DNA of 64,000 nt, taken from NCBI GenBank assembly GCA_964613795.1, contig CAZTJR010000003.1, positions 62,001 through 126,000 on the forward strand, in the 5' to 3' direction. The notes below the pieces were generated by a model that searched no databases, was not told where the DNA came from, and was given only the letters and a program-made list of their open reading frames with translations. Of this stretch, positions 1 to 8,628 are shown piece after piece (position 1 is the stretch's first letter; each line of letters begins with the position of its first letter). A program made the translations under genes and the position numbers. This DNA comes from Chromatocurvus sp964613795 (GTDB lineage: Bacteria; Pseudomonadota; Gammaproteobacteria; Pseudomonadales; Halieaceae).

Positions 1-271
1 CGGCCAGTTCCGACGCCTCGAACACCCCTTCCAGGAGGAGAATGGGGCGTCGGATGCCGCAGTCCCGCAGGCGCACGGCCTCTTCCAGCGAGGCCACAGC
101 GAAGGCTGCGACGCAATCATCCAGCGCGGCGGCCACGGATTCGGCGCCGTGGCCGTAGCCGTCCGCCTTGACGACCGCCATCAGTCGCGAGTCAGGAGCC
201 AGTCCAGCCGCTACCGCGGCGTTGTGGCGCAGGTTATCAAGATGGATCCTGGCGCGGGTGGGACGAGGCAT
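1..271 (-). CDS. alr: Alanine racemase, N-terminal part (cut by window edge)
   Basis: The product interconverts L- and D-alanine with PLP and supplies D-Ala for peptidoglycan. Only about the first 90 residues are present. They read MPRPTRARIHLDNLRHN and then VVKADGYGHG, the classic fold-III motif with the PLP lysine inside AVVKADGYGHG. The ATG at 271-269 overlaps the stop of the upstream transaminase gene (TGATG), so the two are translationally coupled. Because alr ends this co-directional cluster next to a D-amino acid transaminase, it may serve D-alanine turnover as well as wall synthesis (inference). The rest of the gene lies before position 1. Confidence 0.9.
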   Translation of the reverse strand, partial: MPRPTRARIHLDNLRHNAAVAAGLAPDSRLMAVVKADGYGHGAESVAAALDDCVAAFAVASLEEAVRLRDCGIRRPILLLEGVFEASELA

Positions 272-1128
272 CAGTAATCGTAGCGGTGCGCCGCAAACAG
301 ACCCTGTGCCGTAGCCCAGACCTCGCCAACGTTGCCGGTGCCGAGCGGTTTGCCGTCAATCATCGTCACGGGCGCGATCTCCTTGCTGGAGCTGGTGATC
401 CATACTTCATCCGCCTGCAGCAGCTCCGCAATCGTCACCACGCGCTCCTCGACCGGAATATCACTGTGCCGGCGCAGGATGTCCAGCAGCATGAGCCGCG
501 TGATGCCCGGCAATTTCTGATGGTCCAGCGGCGGCGTGGCGACCACGCCATCGCTCACGACAAATACGTTGCAGGCTGCAGCCTCCGTCACCTCGCCATC
601 GCTGTTGTACAGGATGGTTTCCTGGGCGCCGGCGGCCTGTCCCTGCTGATAATGCATCACGTTGCCGAGCAGCGCAGTCGATTTTATATGGCAGCGTTTC
701 CAGCGCAGGTCTTCGGCAGTGCTCACTCTGTAGGGCGTCACCCGTTGCCTGTCGGCCACCGGGGGCGGTGGAATCTCGAAGGTAAAGCCAAAGCAGGTGG
801 CGTCGACCGATGACGGGTAGGCGTGATGACGCTTGCTGTCGGCGCCGCGGCTGACATGCAGATAAACGCCGAGATTGCCCGAGCCGTTGCGCTGCAGCAG
901 GGTCTCCACGATACCCCGCCAGGCGGCCTCGTCCAGGTCGGTGCGTATCTCCAGCTCGGCAAGGCCATCGCGCATGCGCTGCATGTGCGGGCCAAAGCCT
1001 ACCAGCTGGCCATCGTAGGAGGGGATGACCTCGTAGATGCCATCACCGAACAGGAAGCCCCGGTCCATCGGCGATATGCGGGCTTCGCTCATCGGCAGAA
1101 AGTCGCCGTTAAGGTATACGGATGTCAT
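271..1128 (-). CDS. dat: D-amino acid aminotransferase (class IV)
   Basis: This is a 285-residue fold-type IV PLP aminotransferase that should move the amino group of D-amino acids to 2-oxoglutarate, giving D-glutamate and a 2-oxo acid. The N-terminal VYLNGDFLP and DRGFLFGDGIYE motifs are typical of the branched-chain/D-amino acid transaminase family. K149 in CHIKSTALLGNV matches the PLP lysine. The segment EVTEAAACNVF and the late ITSSSKEIAPV loop also fit D-alanine aminotransferase better than IlvE. It lies 25 bp after the DUF4392 gene and overlaps alr by one base. The neighbouring D-glutamate cyclase and 5-oxoprolinase genes support D-glutamate as its product. Confidence 0.88.
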   Translation of the reverse strand: MTSVYLNGDFLPMSEARISPMDRGFLFGDGIYEVIPSYDGQLVGFGPHMQRMRDGLAELEIRTDLDEAAWRGIVETLLQRNGSGNLGVYLHVSRGADSKRHHAYPSSVDATCFGFTFEIPPPPVADRQRVTPYRVSTAEDLRWKRCHIKSTALLGNVMHYQQGQAAGAQETILYNSDGEVTEAAACNVFVVSDGVVATPPLDHQKLPGITRLMLLDILRRHSDIPVEERVVTIAELLQADEVWITSSSKEIAPVTMIDGKPLGTGNVGEVWATAQGLFAAHRYDY

Positions 1129-1153
1129 CGTGTCTGTGCCTCACTCAGTGCCG

Positions 1154-1990
1154 TCATGCCAGATCCGCGATCAGCGCCTGCAGCTGCGCGATGACCGACT
1201 CGCCCTCGGCGACTGCCAGGCCATCCTCAGTCAGCGTGTTTTCGCGGCTGATGCCGTCGACACTGCCGTGACTCGAGAGATAGGCGAGAATTTCCCGCGG
1301 CCGGATATCGCCGAGCAGGTCGCGTCCGGACCAGAATCCCAGATAGGCAATGATGCCATAGGCGCCCCAGTTGGACACGTCTGCGACCAGGAGTTCGTCG
1401 CAGGTTGTGGCGGAGCCGGTGATATCCAGCTGGCGAATGATGTCGGCCACATTGCCCATGCCAATCTCGTTACCGCCGTCGCCGATGGCAATGGTGGGGC
1501 ACCCGGCCTGTTCCAGGTACGTGTCGAAAATGCCGCACGCGGCGCTGATATCCTCGCCGCGCATGTTGTAGTAGGCGCCATCGGCGGCTCGCCCTGGACG
1601 CTCTATTGAGACAACTGCGTCGGGAGTGGTCTGAGCGAGGCGCAGAGTGGCTTCCTCGCGGGCAGCCGCTTCAGTAAGCGCCAGCAGAGGCAGAACACGA
1701 AAATCGTCCGCCAGTTTCCGACACAGCGGCTCGGCGCAGACCAGCCAGCATTGGGCTCCCAGTGCCTCCAGGCTGCGATACAGTGCGATGGCGCCCACGG
1801 GGCCATCGGTTTCGAAGGTGCCGGCGACCGGAAACCCCGTCCCGATTATCACTCGGCGGCTGCGGTAGAGCTGCTGTGCCGCGCGCCTGACGTAGCCCGG
1901 GCGCAAGACAGCGTGCACTCGCGCCATGCCGCGGAGGTCGCGCGCTACCAGCAGCGCCTCGATCGCGCTGTCGAGCGCTTTGTCGGTCAT
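1154..1990 (-). CDS. DUF4392 protein, D-glutamate cyclase C-terminal-domain homologue
   Basis: This 278-residue protein matches the DUF4392 family (D-glutamate cyclase-like, C-terminal). The signature AIGDGGNEIGMGNV lies near residues 170-182, and VIIGTGFPV plus ETDGPVGAIAL lie earlier. In the mammalian mitochondrial D-glutamate cyclase (DGLUCY) this domain follows a DUF1445 domain in one chain, and the enzyme turns D-glutamate into 5-oxo-D-proline. Here the DUF1445 part is a separate gene at 4353-5138 at the head of the same cluster. The ATG overlaps the pxpC stop (ATGA). A role in D-glutamate cyclisation is inferred from family and context; whether this half is active alone is unknown. Confidence 0.8.
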   Translation of the reverse strand: MTDKALDSAIEALLVARDLRGMARVHAVLRPGYVRRAAQQLYRSRRVIIGTGFPVAGTFETDGPVGAIALYRSLEALGAQCWLVCAEPLCRKLADDFRVLPLLALTEAAAREEATLRLAQTTPDAVVSIERPGRAADGAYYNMRGEDISAACGIFDTYLEQAGCPTIAIGDGGNEIGMGNVADIIRQLDITGSATTCDELLVADVSNWGAYGIIAYLGFWSGRDLLGDIRPREILAYLSSHGSVDGISRENTLTEDGLAVAEGESVIAQLQALIADLA

Positions 1991-2928
1991 AACCGGTATT
2001 CCTGGAGTTGGCGGTTGGTCTCGTAGACTTCCGCGAGATGCAGCGCATTGTGCGCAGCGTGCTGATTGATCGGGGTGAAGTAGACCGGCGCACCGGGTGT
2101 CTGCTGCGCCAGTTGCGCGCAGTCCAGCGACAGTGCAGAACCGATTTTCGGGTAACCGCCAATGGTCTGACGGTCATTGAGCAGGACGATGGGTTGCCCA
2201 TCTGCCGGAATCTGTATTGCGCCCTGGCAGATGCCCTCCGAGAGTATGCCCTCAATATCGCAGCCAATAGTCGGACCTTCGAGCCTGTAGCCCATGCGAT
2301 CGGCGCGCTGGCTGACGCTGAATGGGCAGGAAAAAAATTGACGCTGCTGCAGGCGCGGAAAGTGCTCTGACTGGTAACCGGGGACCACACGCAGCGTCAC
2401 GCCGCGCGGGTAGCGCGGCTGCTGGCCGGGCGGTAGACGCAGCGGGGTGCGTTCTGCCACCGCGGCGCAGGGCAAGCGATCGCCCGTCTGCAGACGGCTG
2501 CCGTTCAGTCCGCCGAGGCCCTCGCGCATAACTGTCGAACAGCTGCCAAATACCGGCGCAATACGGAAGCCGTCGGCCACTCCGAGGTAGGCACGGCAAC
2601 CGGATTCCGCATGCCCCAGCGCAATGCGATCGCCTGCCTTGACCTGCAGAACCTGCCAGCGCGGTCGCTCGTTGCCGTTGATCGTCAGCGGTACGGGGGC
2701 GCCGGTCACGCAGATCCAGGTGTCGACTCCGGCCTCGATTTCCAGTCCGCCCAGCGTCACTTCCACAGTGGCCGCGCGTGCCTCATTCTGCAGCAGCCGG
2801 TTACACAGCGAGTGCGCCCGGGGATCCATGGGCCCGCCGTCAGTCAGGCCAAGGCGGTAGTAGCCGCGGCGACCACTATCCTGAATGAGGCTGAGAATGC
2901 CCGGTGAAAGTATCTCCATGCCGTTCAC
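1987..2928 (-). CDS. pxpC: 5-oxoprolinase subunit C (KipA/biotin-dependent carboxyltransferase family)
   Basis: This 313-residue protein is the PxpC/KipA subunit of the ATP-dependent 5-oxoprolinase PxpABC, which opens 5-oxoproline to glutamate in the cytoplasm. Family marks are LSLIQDSGRRGYYRLGL, GGPMDPRAH and the later VVPGYQSEHF and RADRMGYRLEG segments. I chose the GTG at 2928 because an ideal GGAGGT lies six bases upstream. An ATG at 2919 would be too far from it. The start overlaps the end of pxpB and the stop overlaps the DUF4392 ATG, giving a compact translationally coupled order pxpA-pxpB-pxpC. Confidence 0.9.
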   Translation of the reverse strand: MNGMEILSPGILSLIQDSGRRGYYRLGLTDGGPMDPRAHSLCNRLLQNEARAATVEVTLGGLEIEAGVDTWICVTGAPVPLTINGNERPRWQVLQVKAGDRIALGHAESGCRAYLGVADGFRIAPVFGSCSTVMREGLGGLNGSRLQTGDRLPCAAVAERTPLRLPPGQQPRYPRGVTLRVVPGYQSEHFPRLQQRQFFSCPFSVSQRADRMGYRLEGPTIGCDIEGILSEGICQGAIQIPADGQPIVLLNDRQTIGGYPKIGSALSLDCAQLAQQTPGAPVYFTPINQHAAHNALHLAEVYETNRQLQEYRL

Positions 2929-3599
2929 AGTTCACCTCCGGCGCGCAGGAACTCCTCGCGACTGATGGGCTTAAAACGCACGCGATCGCCCACCGCGACA
3001 GGCATGCTTGGGTCCCGCCCGGGATCGAACATGCGGGTCGGACAGCTGCCGATAAGGTTCCAGCCGCCGGGCGACACCGCCGGGTATACGGCTGTCTGCC
3101 TGTCGGCAATGGCGACGGCGCCGCGTGGCACGCGCTGGCGAGGTGTCTTCAGGCGCGGGATTTTCAGGCGCTCGTCCAGTTCGCCGAGGTAGGCAAACCC
3201 CGGCGCGAAGCCAATGGCATATACCCGATACTCGGTCGCGCTGTGCAGCTCGATTACGTCGCTGACCGACAGCCCGGCACGCGAGGCAACGGTATTGAGA
3301 TCGGCGCCGCTCTCCTCGCTGTAGTAAACGGGTAGCGCCACACAGCGTCCGCTGCCCTCGTCACTTTCAGCGTCGAGCGTCACGCTCGCGATGCGGCGGC
3401 GCACGTGCATGTGGTCGGTTGCCAGTGCGTCGTAGACGACAAGCAGTGACGCATAGGAGGGAATTATGTCGATCAGGTGCTCGCCAAGTGCCTCCGGCAG
3501 TGCGCAGACCAGCGCACTGACACGCGCTGCAACCTCTTGGCCGGGTGCATCGCCGAGGTAGACGATCAGTGCATTTTCGCCCGCCGAATGGATTTTCAC
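2925..3599 (-). CDS. pxpB: 5-oxoprolinase subunit B (KipI family)
   Basis: This is a 224-residue member of the KipI/PxpB family. The diagnostic segment around residues 120-175 reads YAIGFAPGFAYLGEL, then TPRQRVPRGAVAIA, QTAVYP and SPGGWNLIG. In Bacillus the KipI homologue inhibits a sporulation kinase. In most bacteria the protein works with PxpA and PxpC as 5-oxoprolinase, and the neighbours here make that role the likely one. The start is a GTG whose bases overlap the stop of pxpA (GTGA), and the stop overlaps the pxpC start. Confidence 0.9.
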   Translation of the reverse strand: MKIHSAGENALIVYLGDAPGQEVAARVSALVCALPEALGEHLIDIIPSYASLLVVYDALATDHMHVRRRIASVTLDAESDEGSGRCVALPVYYSEESGADLNTVASRAGLSVSDVIELHSATEYRVYAIGFAPGFAYLGELDERLKIPRLKTPRQRVPRGAVAIADRQTAVYPAVSPGGWNLIGSCPTRMFDPGRDPSMPVAVGDRVRFKPISREEFLRAGGEL

Positions 3600-4336
3600 G
3601 AGGCGGCCCGCTGGTCTACCAGTGCGCGAATTTCGCGGATTGCTGCTATGCCTTCCGGGTTGTCACCGTGCACGCAGAGGGTGTCTGCCTCCAGCGACAA
3701 GCGTTTGCCGCTGTCCGTCGTCACACAGCCAGTGTTCAGCAGGTCTGTTACCTGTTGCAGCATGCGCTCCCGGCTGTGCACGGCACCGGGAAGGCGTCGC
3801 GACAGCAGGTGTCCCGTGTCGTCATAGCAGCGGTCTGCAAAGGCCTCGAACAGGAGCTCCAGGCCATGGGCGGCGGCGGTTTTCCGATGATGCGCCTGTT
3901 CCGCCGTCGCCAGCAGCATCAGCTTGAGCGGCCGGTGGAAACTGGCGACGGCTGCCATCACGGTGTCGCGGATGGCGCTATCGACCATCATATCGTTATA
4001 CAGCGCACCGTGGGGTTTCACGTATTCGATTTCTGTGCCAGCGCAGGTTGCCATGCCATCGAGCGCCGCAATCTGGTAAAGCAGGCTGCTGCGAAGCTCC
4101 TCGACTGACAGCCGCATGGAGCGCCTGCCAAAGCCAACGAGATCGGGGTAAGACGGATGCGCACCAATGCGTGCGCCGTGCTCCTGCGCGAGGGAGATCG
4201 TCTGGCTTATGATGATCGGATCGCCGGCGTGGAAGCCGCAGGCGACGTTGGCAAGATGGATGTGCGGCATGACGTCGGCATCCATGCCCATTCGCCAGCT
4301 ACCGAAGCTCTCGCCCAAATCACAGTTCAAAAGCAT
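3596..4336 (-). CDS. pxpA: 5-oxoprolinase subunit A (LamB/YcsF family)
   Basis: The 246-residue product is a LamB/YcsF-family protein with MLLNCDLGESFGSW at the start, then ANVACGFHAGDP, GAHPSYPDLVGFGRR and YVKPHGALYND, all strongly conserved in PxpA. I place the start at the ATG at 4336, preceded by an AGGA box. A longer reading would add about 29 unlike residues and run into the preceding gene. It follows the DUF1445 gene by 16 bp. PxpA with PxpB and PxpC hydrolyses 5-oxoproline to glutamate using ATP, removing a cyclised by-product of glutamate or glutamine. Confidence 0.92.
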   Translation of the reverse strand: MLLNCDLGESFGSWRMGMDADVMPHIHLANVACGFHAGDPIIISQTISLAQEHGARIGAHPSYPDLVGFGRRSMRLSVEELRSSLLYQIAALDGMATCAGTEIEYVKPHGALYNDMMVDSAIRDTVMAAVASFHRPLKLMLLATAEQAHHRKTAAAHGLELLFEAFADRCYDDTGHLLSRRLPGAVHSRERMLQQVTDLLNTGCVTTDSGKRLSLEADTLCVHGDNPEGIAAIREIRALVDQRAAS

Positions 4337-4352
4337 GGCATGGTTCCTGATG

Positions 4353-5138
4353 TCATAAAATTGCCAGCTGGCTGTTGCGAAGGTCGGTGACAAGCATGCA
4401 GCCGGGGCTGTGGGTGATGGCAAAGGGCAGGCGCGCGTTTTCCAGAGCGACCTGTGGTGTCACGCCACAGGCCCAGAAAACAGGCATTTCGCCATCCCTC
4501 AGGCTGACCTGATTGCCAAAATCGGGTCTGGCGAGGTCGCCAATGCCAATGGCTGACGGGTCCCCCAGGTGCACCGGTGCGCCGTGCACGGAGGGAAAGC
4601 GCGTGCAGATCTGTATCGCACGGATGGCATCTGCTGCCAGGAAAGGGCGCATGCTGACCACCATGTTACCGGTGAAGGGGCCGGCCGGGGTACAGGGGAT
4701 ATCCGTGCGGTACATGGGAACATTCACCCCCTCGCTAATGTTGCGCACGTCGAGACCGTCGGACAGTAGCGCTTCCTCAAAAGAAAACGAACATCCCAGC
4801 GCAAACACCACCAGGTCGTCACGCCACAGCGACTGGATATCGGCTCTGTCGTCACCGGCCCTGCCGTCCTCGAATACGCGATAGCGCGGTACGTCGCGAC
4901 GGATGTCGATGGCTCCCAGCCTGGGCAGGCTCGGGTCACCGGGTGATGGATTCATCGCGATCAGCGGACAGGGTCGCGGATTTGCCTGGCAGAAACGCAG
5001 GAAATCGTGGGCATGAGCCTGTGGCAGTATCACCAGGTTGCACTGCACAAAGCCGGGAGCGAGACCGGAGGTATTGCCGCCATGTTCGCCGTTGCGGATT
5101 CGGGCGCGGATGGCCTGGGGGCTTCGGGTGTCGGGCAT
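4353..5138 (-). CDS. DUF1445 protein, D-glutamate cyclase N-terminal-domain homologue (YcsI/UPF0317 type)
   Basis: This 261-residue protein belongs to the DUF1445 (UPF0317, 'putative hydro-lyase') family. Visible marks are CSFSFEEALL, NISEGVNVPMYRTDIPC, AGPFTGNMVVSMRP, VHGAPVHLGDPSAIGI and VFWACGVTPQ. The family also forms the N-terminal half of mammalian D-glutamate cyclase. I start at the ATG at 5138 after a GGAG box; an upstream in-frame Met gives an unconvincing tail. It leads the pxpABC cluster and is divergent from an acyl-CoA synthetase gene 77 bp away, so the operon promoter should lie in 5139-5215. Function is inferred from family and cluster. Confidence 0.82.
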   Translation of the reverse strand: MPDTRSPQAIRARIRNGEHGGNTSGLAPGFVQCNLVILPQAHAHDFLRFCQANPRPCPLIAMNPSPGDPSLPRLGAIDIRRDVPRYRVFEDGRAGDDRADIQSLWRDDLVVFALGCSFSFEEALLSDGLDVRNISEGVNVPMYRTDIPCTPAGPFTGNMVVSMRPFLAADAIRAIQICTRFPSVHGAPVHLGDPSAIGIGDLARPDFGNQVSLRDGEMPVFWACGVTPQVALENARLPFAITHSPGCMLVTDLRNSQLAIL

Positions 5139-5215
5139 GCGCTCTCCAGCTATACGAGGCGTGTAACAGGCCCTATAGTAACGCTGATAAGGCCGACAAC
5201 GCACGAGGGAACCCC

Positions 5216-6778
5216 ATGCCGCATCCGAGCATTACCGCAGAAACCTATCCCCACAAGCCCGCCATCATCATGGGAGGCTCTGGCGAGATCGTTACCTACC
5301 GGGAACTGGATGAGCGCTCGAACCAGGGTGCACAGCTGTTCCGGTCGCTGGGCCTGGTCAGTGGTGACCACATCGCCATGATGCTGGAAAACTGTCGGCA
5401 GTTTCTAGAGATCTGCTGGGCGGCGCAGCGGGCAGGACTTATATTTACACCGATAAGCACGCATCTGCAGCAGGATGAAACTGCCTACATACTGGAAAAT
5501 TGCGGTGCCCGGCTGTTTGTTGCCTCGCATGCGCTGGCAGAGACAGCCGCGCCTATGCGCGAGCGTGCCCCGGGTGTGGCCCATTTCCTGATGGTGGATG
5601 GCGTCGTCGAGGGCTTCGAGGCCTGGGAGGAGGCAGTGGATCGCCAGCCGGAGACACCCATCCATGACCAGGCCAATGGCGTGCCCATGCTGTATTCCTC
5701 CGGAACGACGGGGAAACCCAAAGGGGTATTCATCGCCCCGCACAGTGATGACGTCAATGCGCCGCACCCGCTTGCCGGATCTCTCGGTCTGGCCTTCGGC
5801 TTCAGTGAAGAGACCGTGTATCTTTCACCCGCGCCGCTGTATCACGCCGCGCCACTGCACTACAACATGATGACGCTGTACCAGGGCGGAACCACCGTGG
5901 TGATGGAGCACTTCGATGCCGCGGAGTCGCTGCGGCTGATAGAGGAGCATCGCGCTACGCACAGCCAGTGGGTGCCCATCATGTTCATTCGGATGCTCAA
6001 GCTGCCGACGGAGGTGCGTGAGAAGTACGACGTCTCCAGCATGCAGTTCGCCATCCATGCAGCGGCCCCCTGTCCGGTGGAGATCAAGGAACAGATGATT
6101 GAGTGGTGGGGGCCGGTGATCGTCGAGTATTACGCCGCCAGTGAGGGTATCGGCGCCACCATTATCGATTCGAAAAGCTGGCTCACGCACAAAGGCTCGG
6201 TCGGGCCGGCCCTGGTTGGCCATGTACACATCGTCGACGACGAGGGCAGGGAATTGCCCAGTGGCGAAATCGGCACCGTGTACTTCTCGGGAGAGCAGGC
6301 TTCGTTTCATTACCACGGCGAGCCCGAGAAAACCAACGACGCCTTCAACGAGCGGGGCTGGGCGACCACCGGCGATGTGGGATATGTCGACGAGGACGGA
6401 TTTCTCTACCTTACGGATCGCAAAAATTTCATGATTATCAGTGGCGGCGTGAACATCTATCCGCAGGAAATCGAGAATTTGCTGATCACCCATGGCAAGG
6501 TGGCGGACGTTGCAGTATTCGGCCTGCCGCACGACGAGTTCGGCGAAGAGGTGAAGGCGGTGGTGCAGCCCCAGAACTGGGTGGATGCGACCGACGAGGT
6601 GGCCATCGAGCTAATGGAGTGGCTGCGCGATCGCCTGTCCCATGTCAAGCTGCCGCGCTCGCTGGATTTTCATCCACAGTTGCCGCGCATGGACAACGGC
6701 AAGCTGTATAAGCGCCATCTGGTCGAGGAATATCGCGCTGCCACGCGCGCTGGCGAAAGCCCCGAGGAAGATCGCTGA
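5216..6778 (+). CDS. AMP-binding acyl-CoA synthetase (class I adenylate-forming)
   Basis: This 520-residue enzyme should activate a carboxylic or fatty acid to its acyl-CoA through an acyl-AMP. The AMP-binding P-loop YSSGTTGKPKGV lies near residues 160-171. The motif YYAASEG and the hinge region TGDVGYVDEDGFLYLTDRK follow, and the C-terminal catalytic lysine lies in RMDNGKLYKRHL. The ATG at 5216 has a GAGGGA box ten bases upstream; extending further would overlap the divergent DUF1445 gene. The substrate cannot be read from the sequence. The neighbouring lipase, hydratase and second synthetase genes suggest fatty or cyclic acid catabolism. Confidence 0.88.
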   Translation: MPHPSITAETYPHKPAIIMGGSGEIVTYRELDERSNQGAQLFRSLGLVSGDHIAMMLENCRQFLEICWAAQRAGLIFTPISTHLQQDETAYILENCGARLFVASHALAETAAPMRERAPGVAHFLMVDGVVEGFEAWEEAVDRQPETPIHDQANGVPMLYSSGTTGKPKGVFIAPHSDDVNAPHPLAGSLGLAFGFSEETVYLSPAPLYHAAPLHYNMMTLYQGGTTVVMEHFDAAESLRLIEEHRATHSQWVPIMFIRMLKLPTEVREKYDVSSMQFAIHAAAPCPVEIKEQMIEWWGPVIVEYYAASEGIGATIIDSKSWLTHKGSVGPALVGHVHIVDDEGRELPSGEIGTVYFSGEQASFHYHGEPEKTNDAFNERGWATTGDVGYVDEDGFLYLTDRKNFMIISGGVNIYPQEIENLLITHGKVADVAVFGLPHDEFGEEVKAVVQPQNWVDATDEVAIELMEWLRDRLSHVKLPRSLDFHPQLPRMDNGKLYKRHLVEEYRAATRAGESPEEDR

Positions 6779-6895
6779 GCGGGTCCTGTCGGGCTGCTGC
6801 CTCGGGGCCCGCAAAGAACCTCGCGATTACCCATGGGCGTCAGGATTCGCTTACACTAGTCGCTGTCCACCCGATGGAAAGTGTTGAGGTAGAGA

Positions 6896-8581
6896 ATGGT
6901 GCAGTCCCGCAAACTTGCGCAGCTTGAACGTCAGATGGCGAAGTGCGAGACCTACGACAGCTGGCGCGAGCTTGCCCTCAAGCATGACGAGCTCAGTGGC
7001 GCCAAGCGCTGGCGCGAAGTGGATCAGACCCGGCAATACGACTACGGCCAGATCCGCCTGCGCCTCGATCGGCTGCGCAGTCTCCGCTCACGCCAGGACT
7101 ACCAGGGCCTGCTGTTCAATCTGAATGAAGGTATCCATGGCAACATGGGCGGCATGGGGCGCAGTACGCTATATCAGCGTGCGAAGTTCGGCACCAAACA
7201 CCTCATAGAGCAGTATATTGAAGAAATAGACGACTCTTTGCGATTTATCGCCGATCTCGACAACAGCAAGATCGACGTGCAGGACAAGATGGATTTTTTC
7301 TATCGTGCCAATATCTGCTTCGGACGCTCCGCGCTGATGCTCAGCGGCGGTGGTGTTCTTGGCTTCTACCACCTGGGCGTGGTGAAGACGCTGCTCAGCC
7401 AGGGTCTGCTGCCGCGGGTGATCTCAGGCGCGAGCGCCGGGTCGCTGGTCGCGGGGGTACTCGGTACCCACTCGGACAGGGAATTGAAGAAATTCTTTGA
7501 TCCGGCGAACGTGCACTTTGAGGCCGAGCGCGAGGCCAGCGTTTTTTCCCGCATGTTTCTCGGTCGCAGCCCGCAGATCGACGTTGGCGATCTGGTCAAG
7601 ATAATCGGCCGGCTCATGCCCGACATGACCTTTCAGGAAGCGTACGAGAAAACCGGCCGTCAGGTCAGCATCACCGTGGCACCAGCCGAGCCCCATCAAC
7701 GCTCGCGGCTGCTGAACGCTATCACCTCGCCCAACGTCTACATCCGCTCAGCGGTGATGGCCTCCTGTGCGGTACCCGGCGTATTCCCGCCGGTGATGCT
7801 CATGGCCAAGAACGTGCATGGCGAGGCTCAGCCCTACCTGCCTACACGCAAGTGGGTGGATGGCTCCATTGCCGACGACCTTCCGTCCAAGCGCCTGTCA
7901 CGGCTTTACAGCACGAATCACTATATCGTGAGCATGGTCAACCCCATCGCCACGCCCTTTCTCAGCGGGGGCAAGCCGCGCAGTCGCGTCGGCGCAGCGC
8001 TGGGCTCGCTCGGCGTTGGCATGGGGCGCGAAATGCTCAACTTTTACCGCGGCGTGGCGCAGCGGCAGGGCGATAACTGGCCGCGGTTCAATTTGTTGCT
8101 CAACGGCGTGCACGCGCTGATGGACCAGGATTACAGCGGTGATATCAACATTGTGCCGAGTTTCCGCTGGTACAACCCGGCGAAGATTCTGTCTCATCTG
8201 TCGGAGAAGGAGCTGGTGGACCTGATGCGCGGCGGTGAGTTTTCGGCCTTTCCGCATGTCGAGTCCATCCGCCTGTGCACTCGGATTTCCCGCACGATGG
8301 AGGAGATCCTGCACCGGTTCGAGTACGGCGATCTACGGCCCGAGGGAGATCGTTATCACCGCCCGAGATCGTCGCGGCGCCGGCCGCCCCCCACGCGGTC
8401 TGATCGAGAAGCGATGCGTGAAACCGGTTCCCAGCGGCTGGCGCGCAACCCGGACGGCAGCACAGCCAAAGCCCGCGCCCGCAAGCGTGCCGCGGGCAGT
8501 GCCAGTGTGCCGCGGAAAAAAACGCCGCAGGCATCGGGCGCCCGCGGGGAGCGCAGCGCGGACAAGGGCGAGGCCGCCTAG
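6896..8581 (+). CDS. Patatin-like phospholipase with DUF3336 domain and basic C-terminal tail
   Basis: The 561-residue protein has an N-terminal DUF3336-type helical region (about residues 1-140) followed by a patatin domain. GGGVLG at 151-156 forms the oxyanion hole, S180 lies in the nucleophile motif GASAG, and the dyad Asp is in WVDGSIADD. This arrangement is shared with fungal triacylglycerol lipases TGL3/4/5 and plant SDP1, so acylglycerol or phospholipid hydrolysis is likely. The last 80 or so residues are a low-complexity Arg/Lys/Ala/Pro tail, possibly a membrane or nucleic-acid contact. There is no signal peptide, so it is probably cytoplasmic. GAGGTAG precedes the ATG. Confidence 0.88.
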   Translation: MVQSRKLAQLERQMAKCETYDSWRELALKHDELSGAKRWREVDQTRQYDYGQIRLRLDRLRSLRSRQDYQGLLFNLNEGIHGNMGGMGRSTLYQRAKFGTKHLIEQYIEEIDDSLRFIADLDNSKIDVQDKMDFFYRANICFGRSALMLSGGGVLGFYHLGVVKTLLSQGLLPRVISGASAGSLVAGVLGTHSDRELKKFFDPANVHFEAEREASVFSRMFLGRSPQIDVGDLVKIIGRLMPDMTFQEAYEKTGRQVSITVAPAEPHQRSRLLNAITSPNVYIRSAVMASCAVPGVFPPVMLMAKNVHGEAQPYLPTRKWVDGSIADDLPSKRLSRLYSTNHYIVSMVNPIATPFLSGGKPRSRVGAALGSLGVGMGREMLNFYRGVAQRQGDNWPRFNLLLNGVHALMDQDYSGDINIVPSFRWYNPAKILSHLSEKELVDLMRGGEFSAFPHVESIRLCTRISRTMEEILHRFEYGDLRPEGDRYHRPRSSRRRPPPTRSDREAMRETGSQRLARNPDGSTAKARARKRAAGSASVPRKKTPQASGARGERSADKGEAA

Positions 8582-8628
8582 ATGGGCATCAGGGGGCCAC
8601 GATGTCCGCGTGGTTCACTGATGGCTGG

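Noticed and set aside
2925..3599. KipI-type sporulation kinase inhibitor
   Set aside because: The family name comes from Bacillus, but the gene is between pxpA and pxpC in a non-sporulating type of genome, so the 5-oxoprolinase subunit is the right call.
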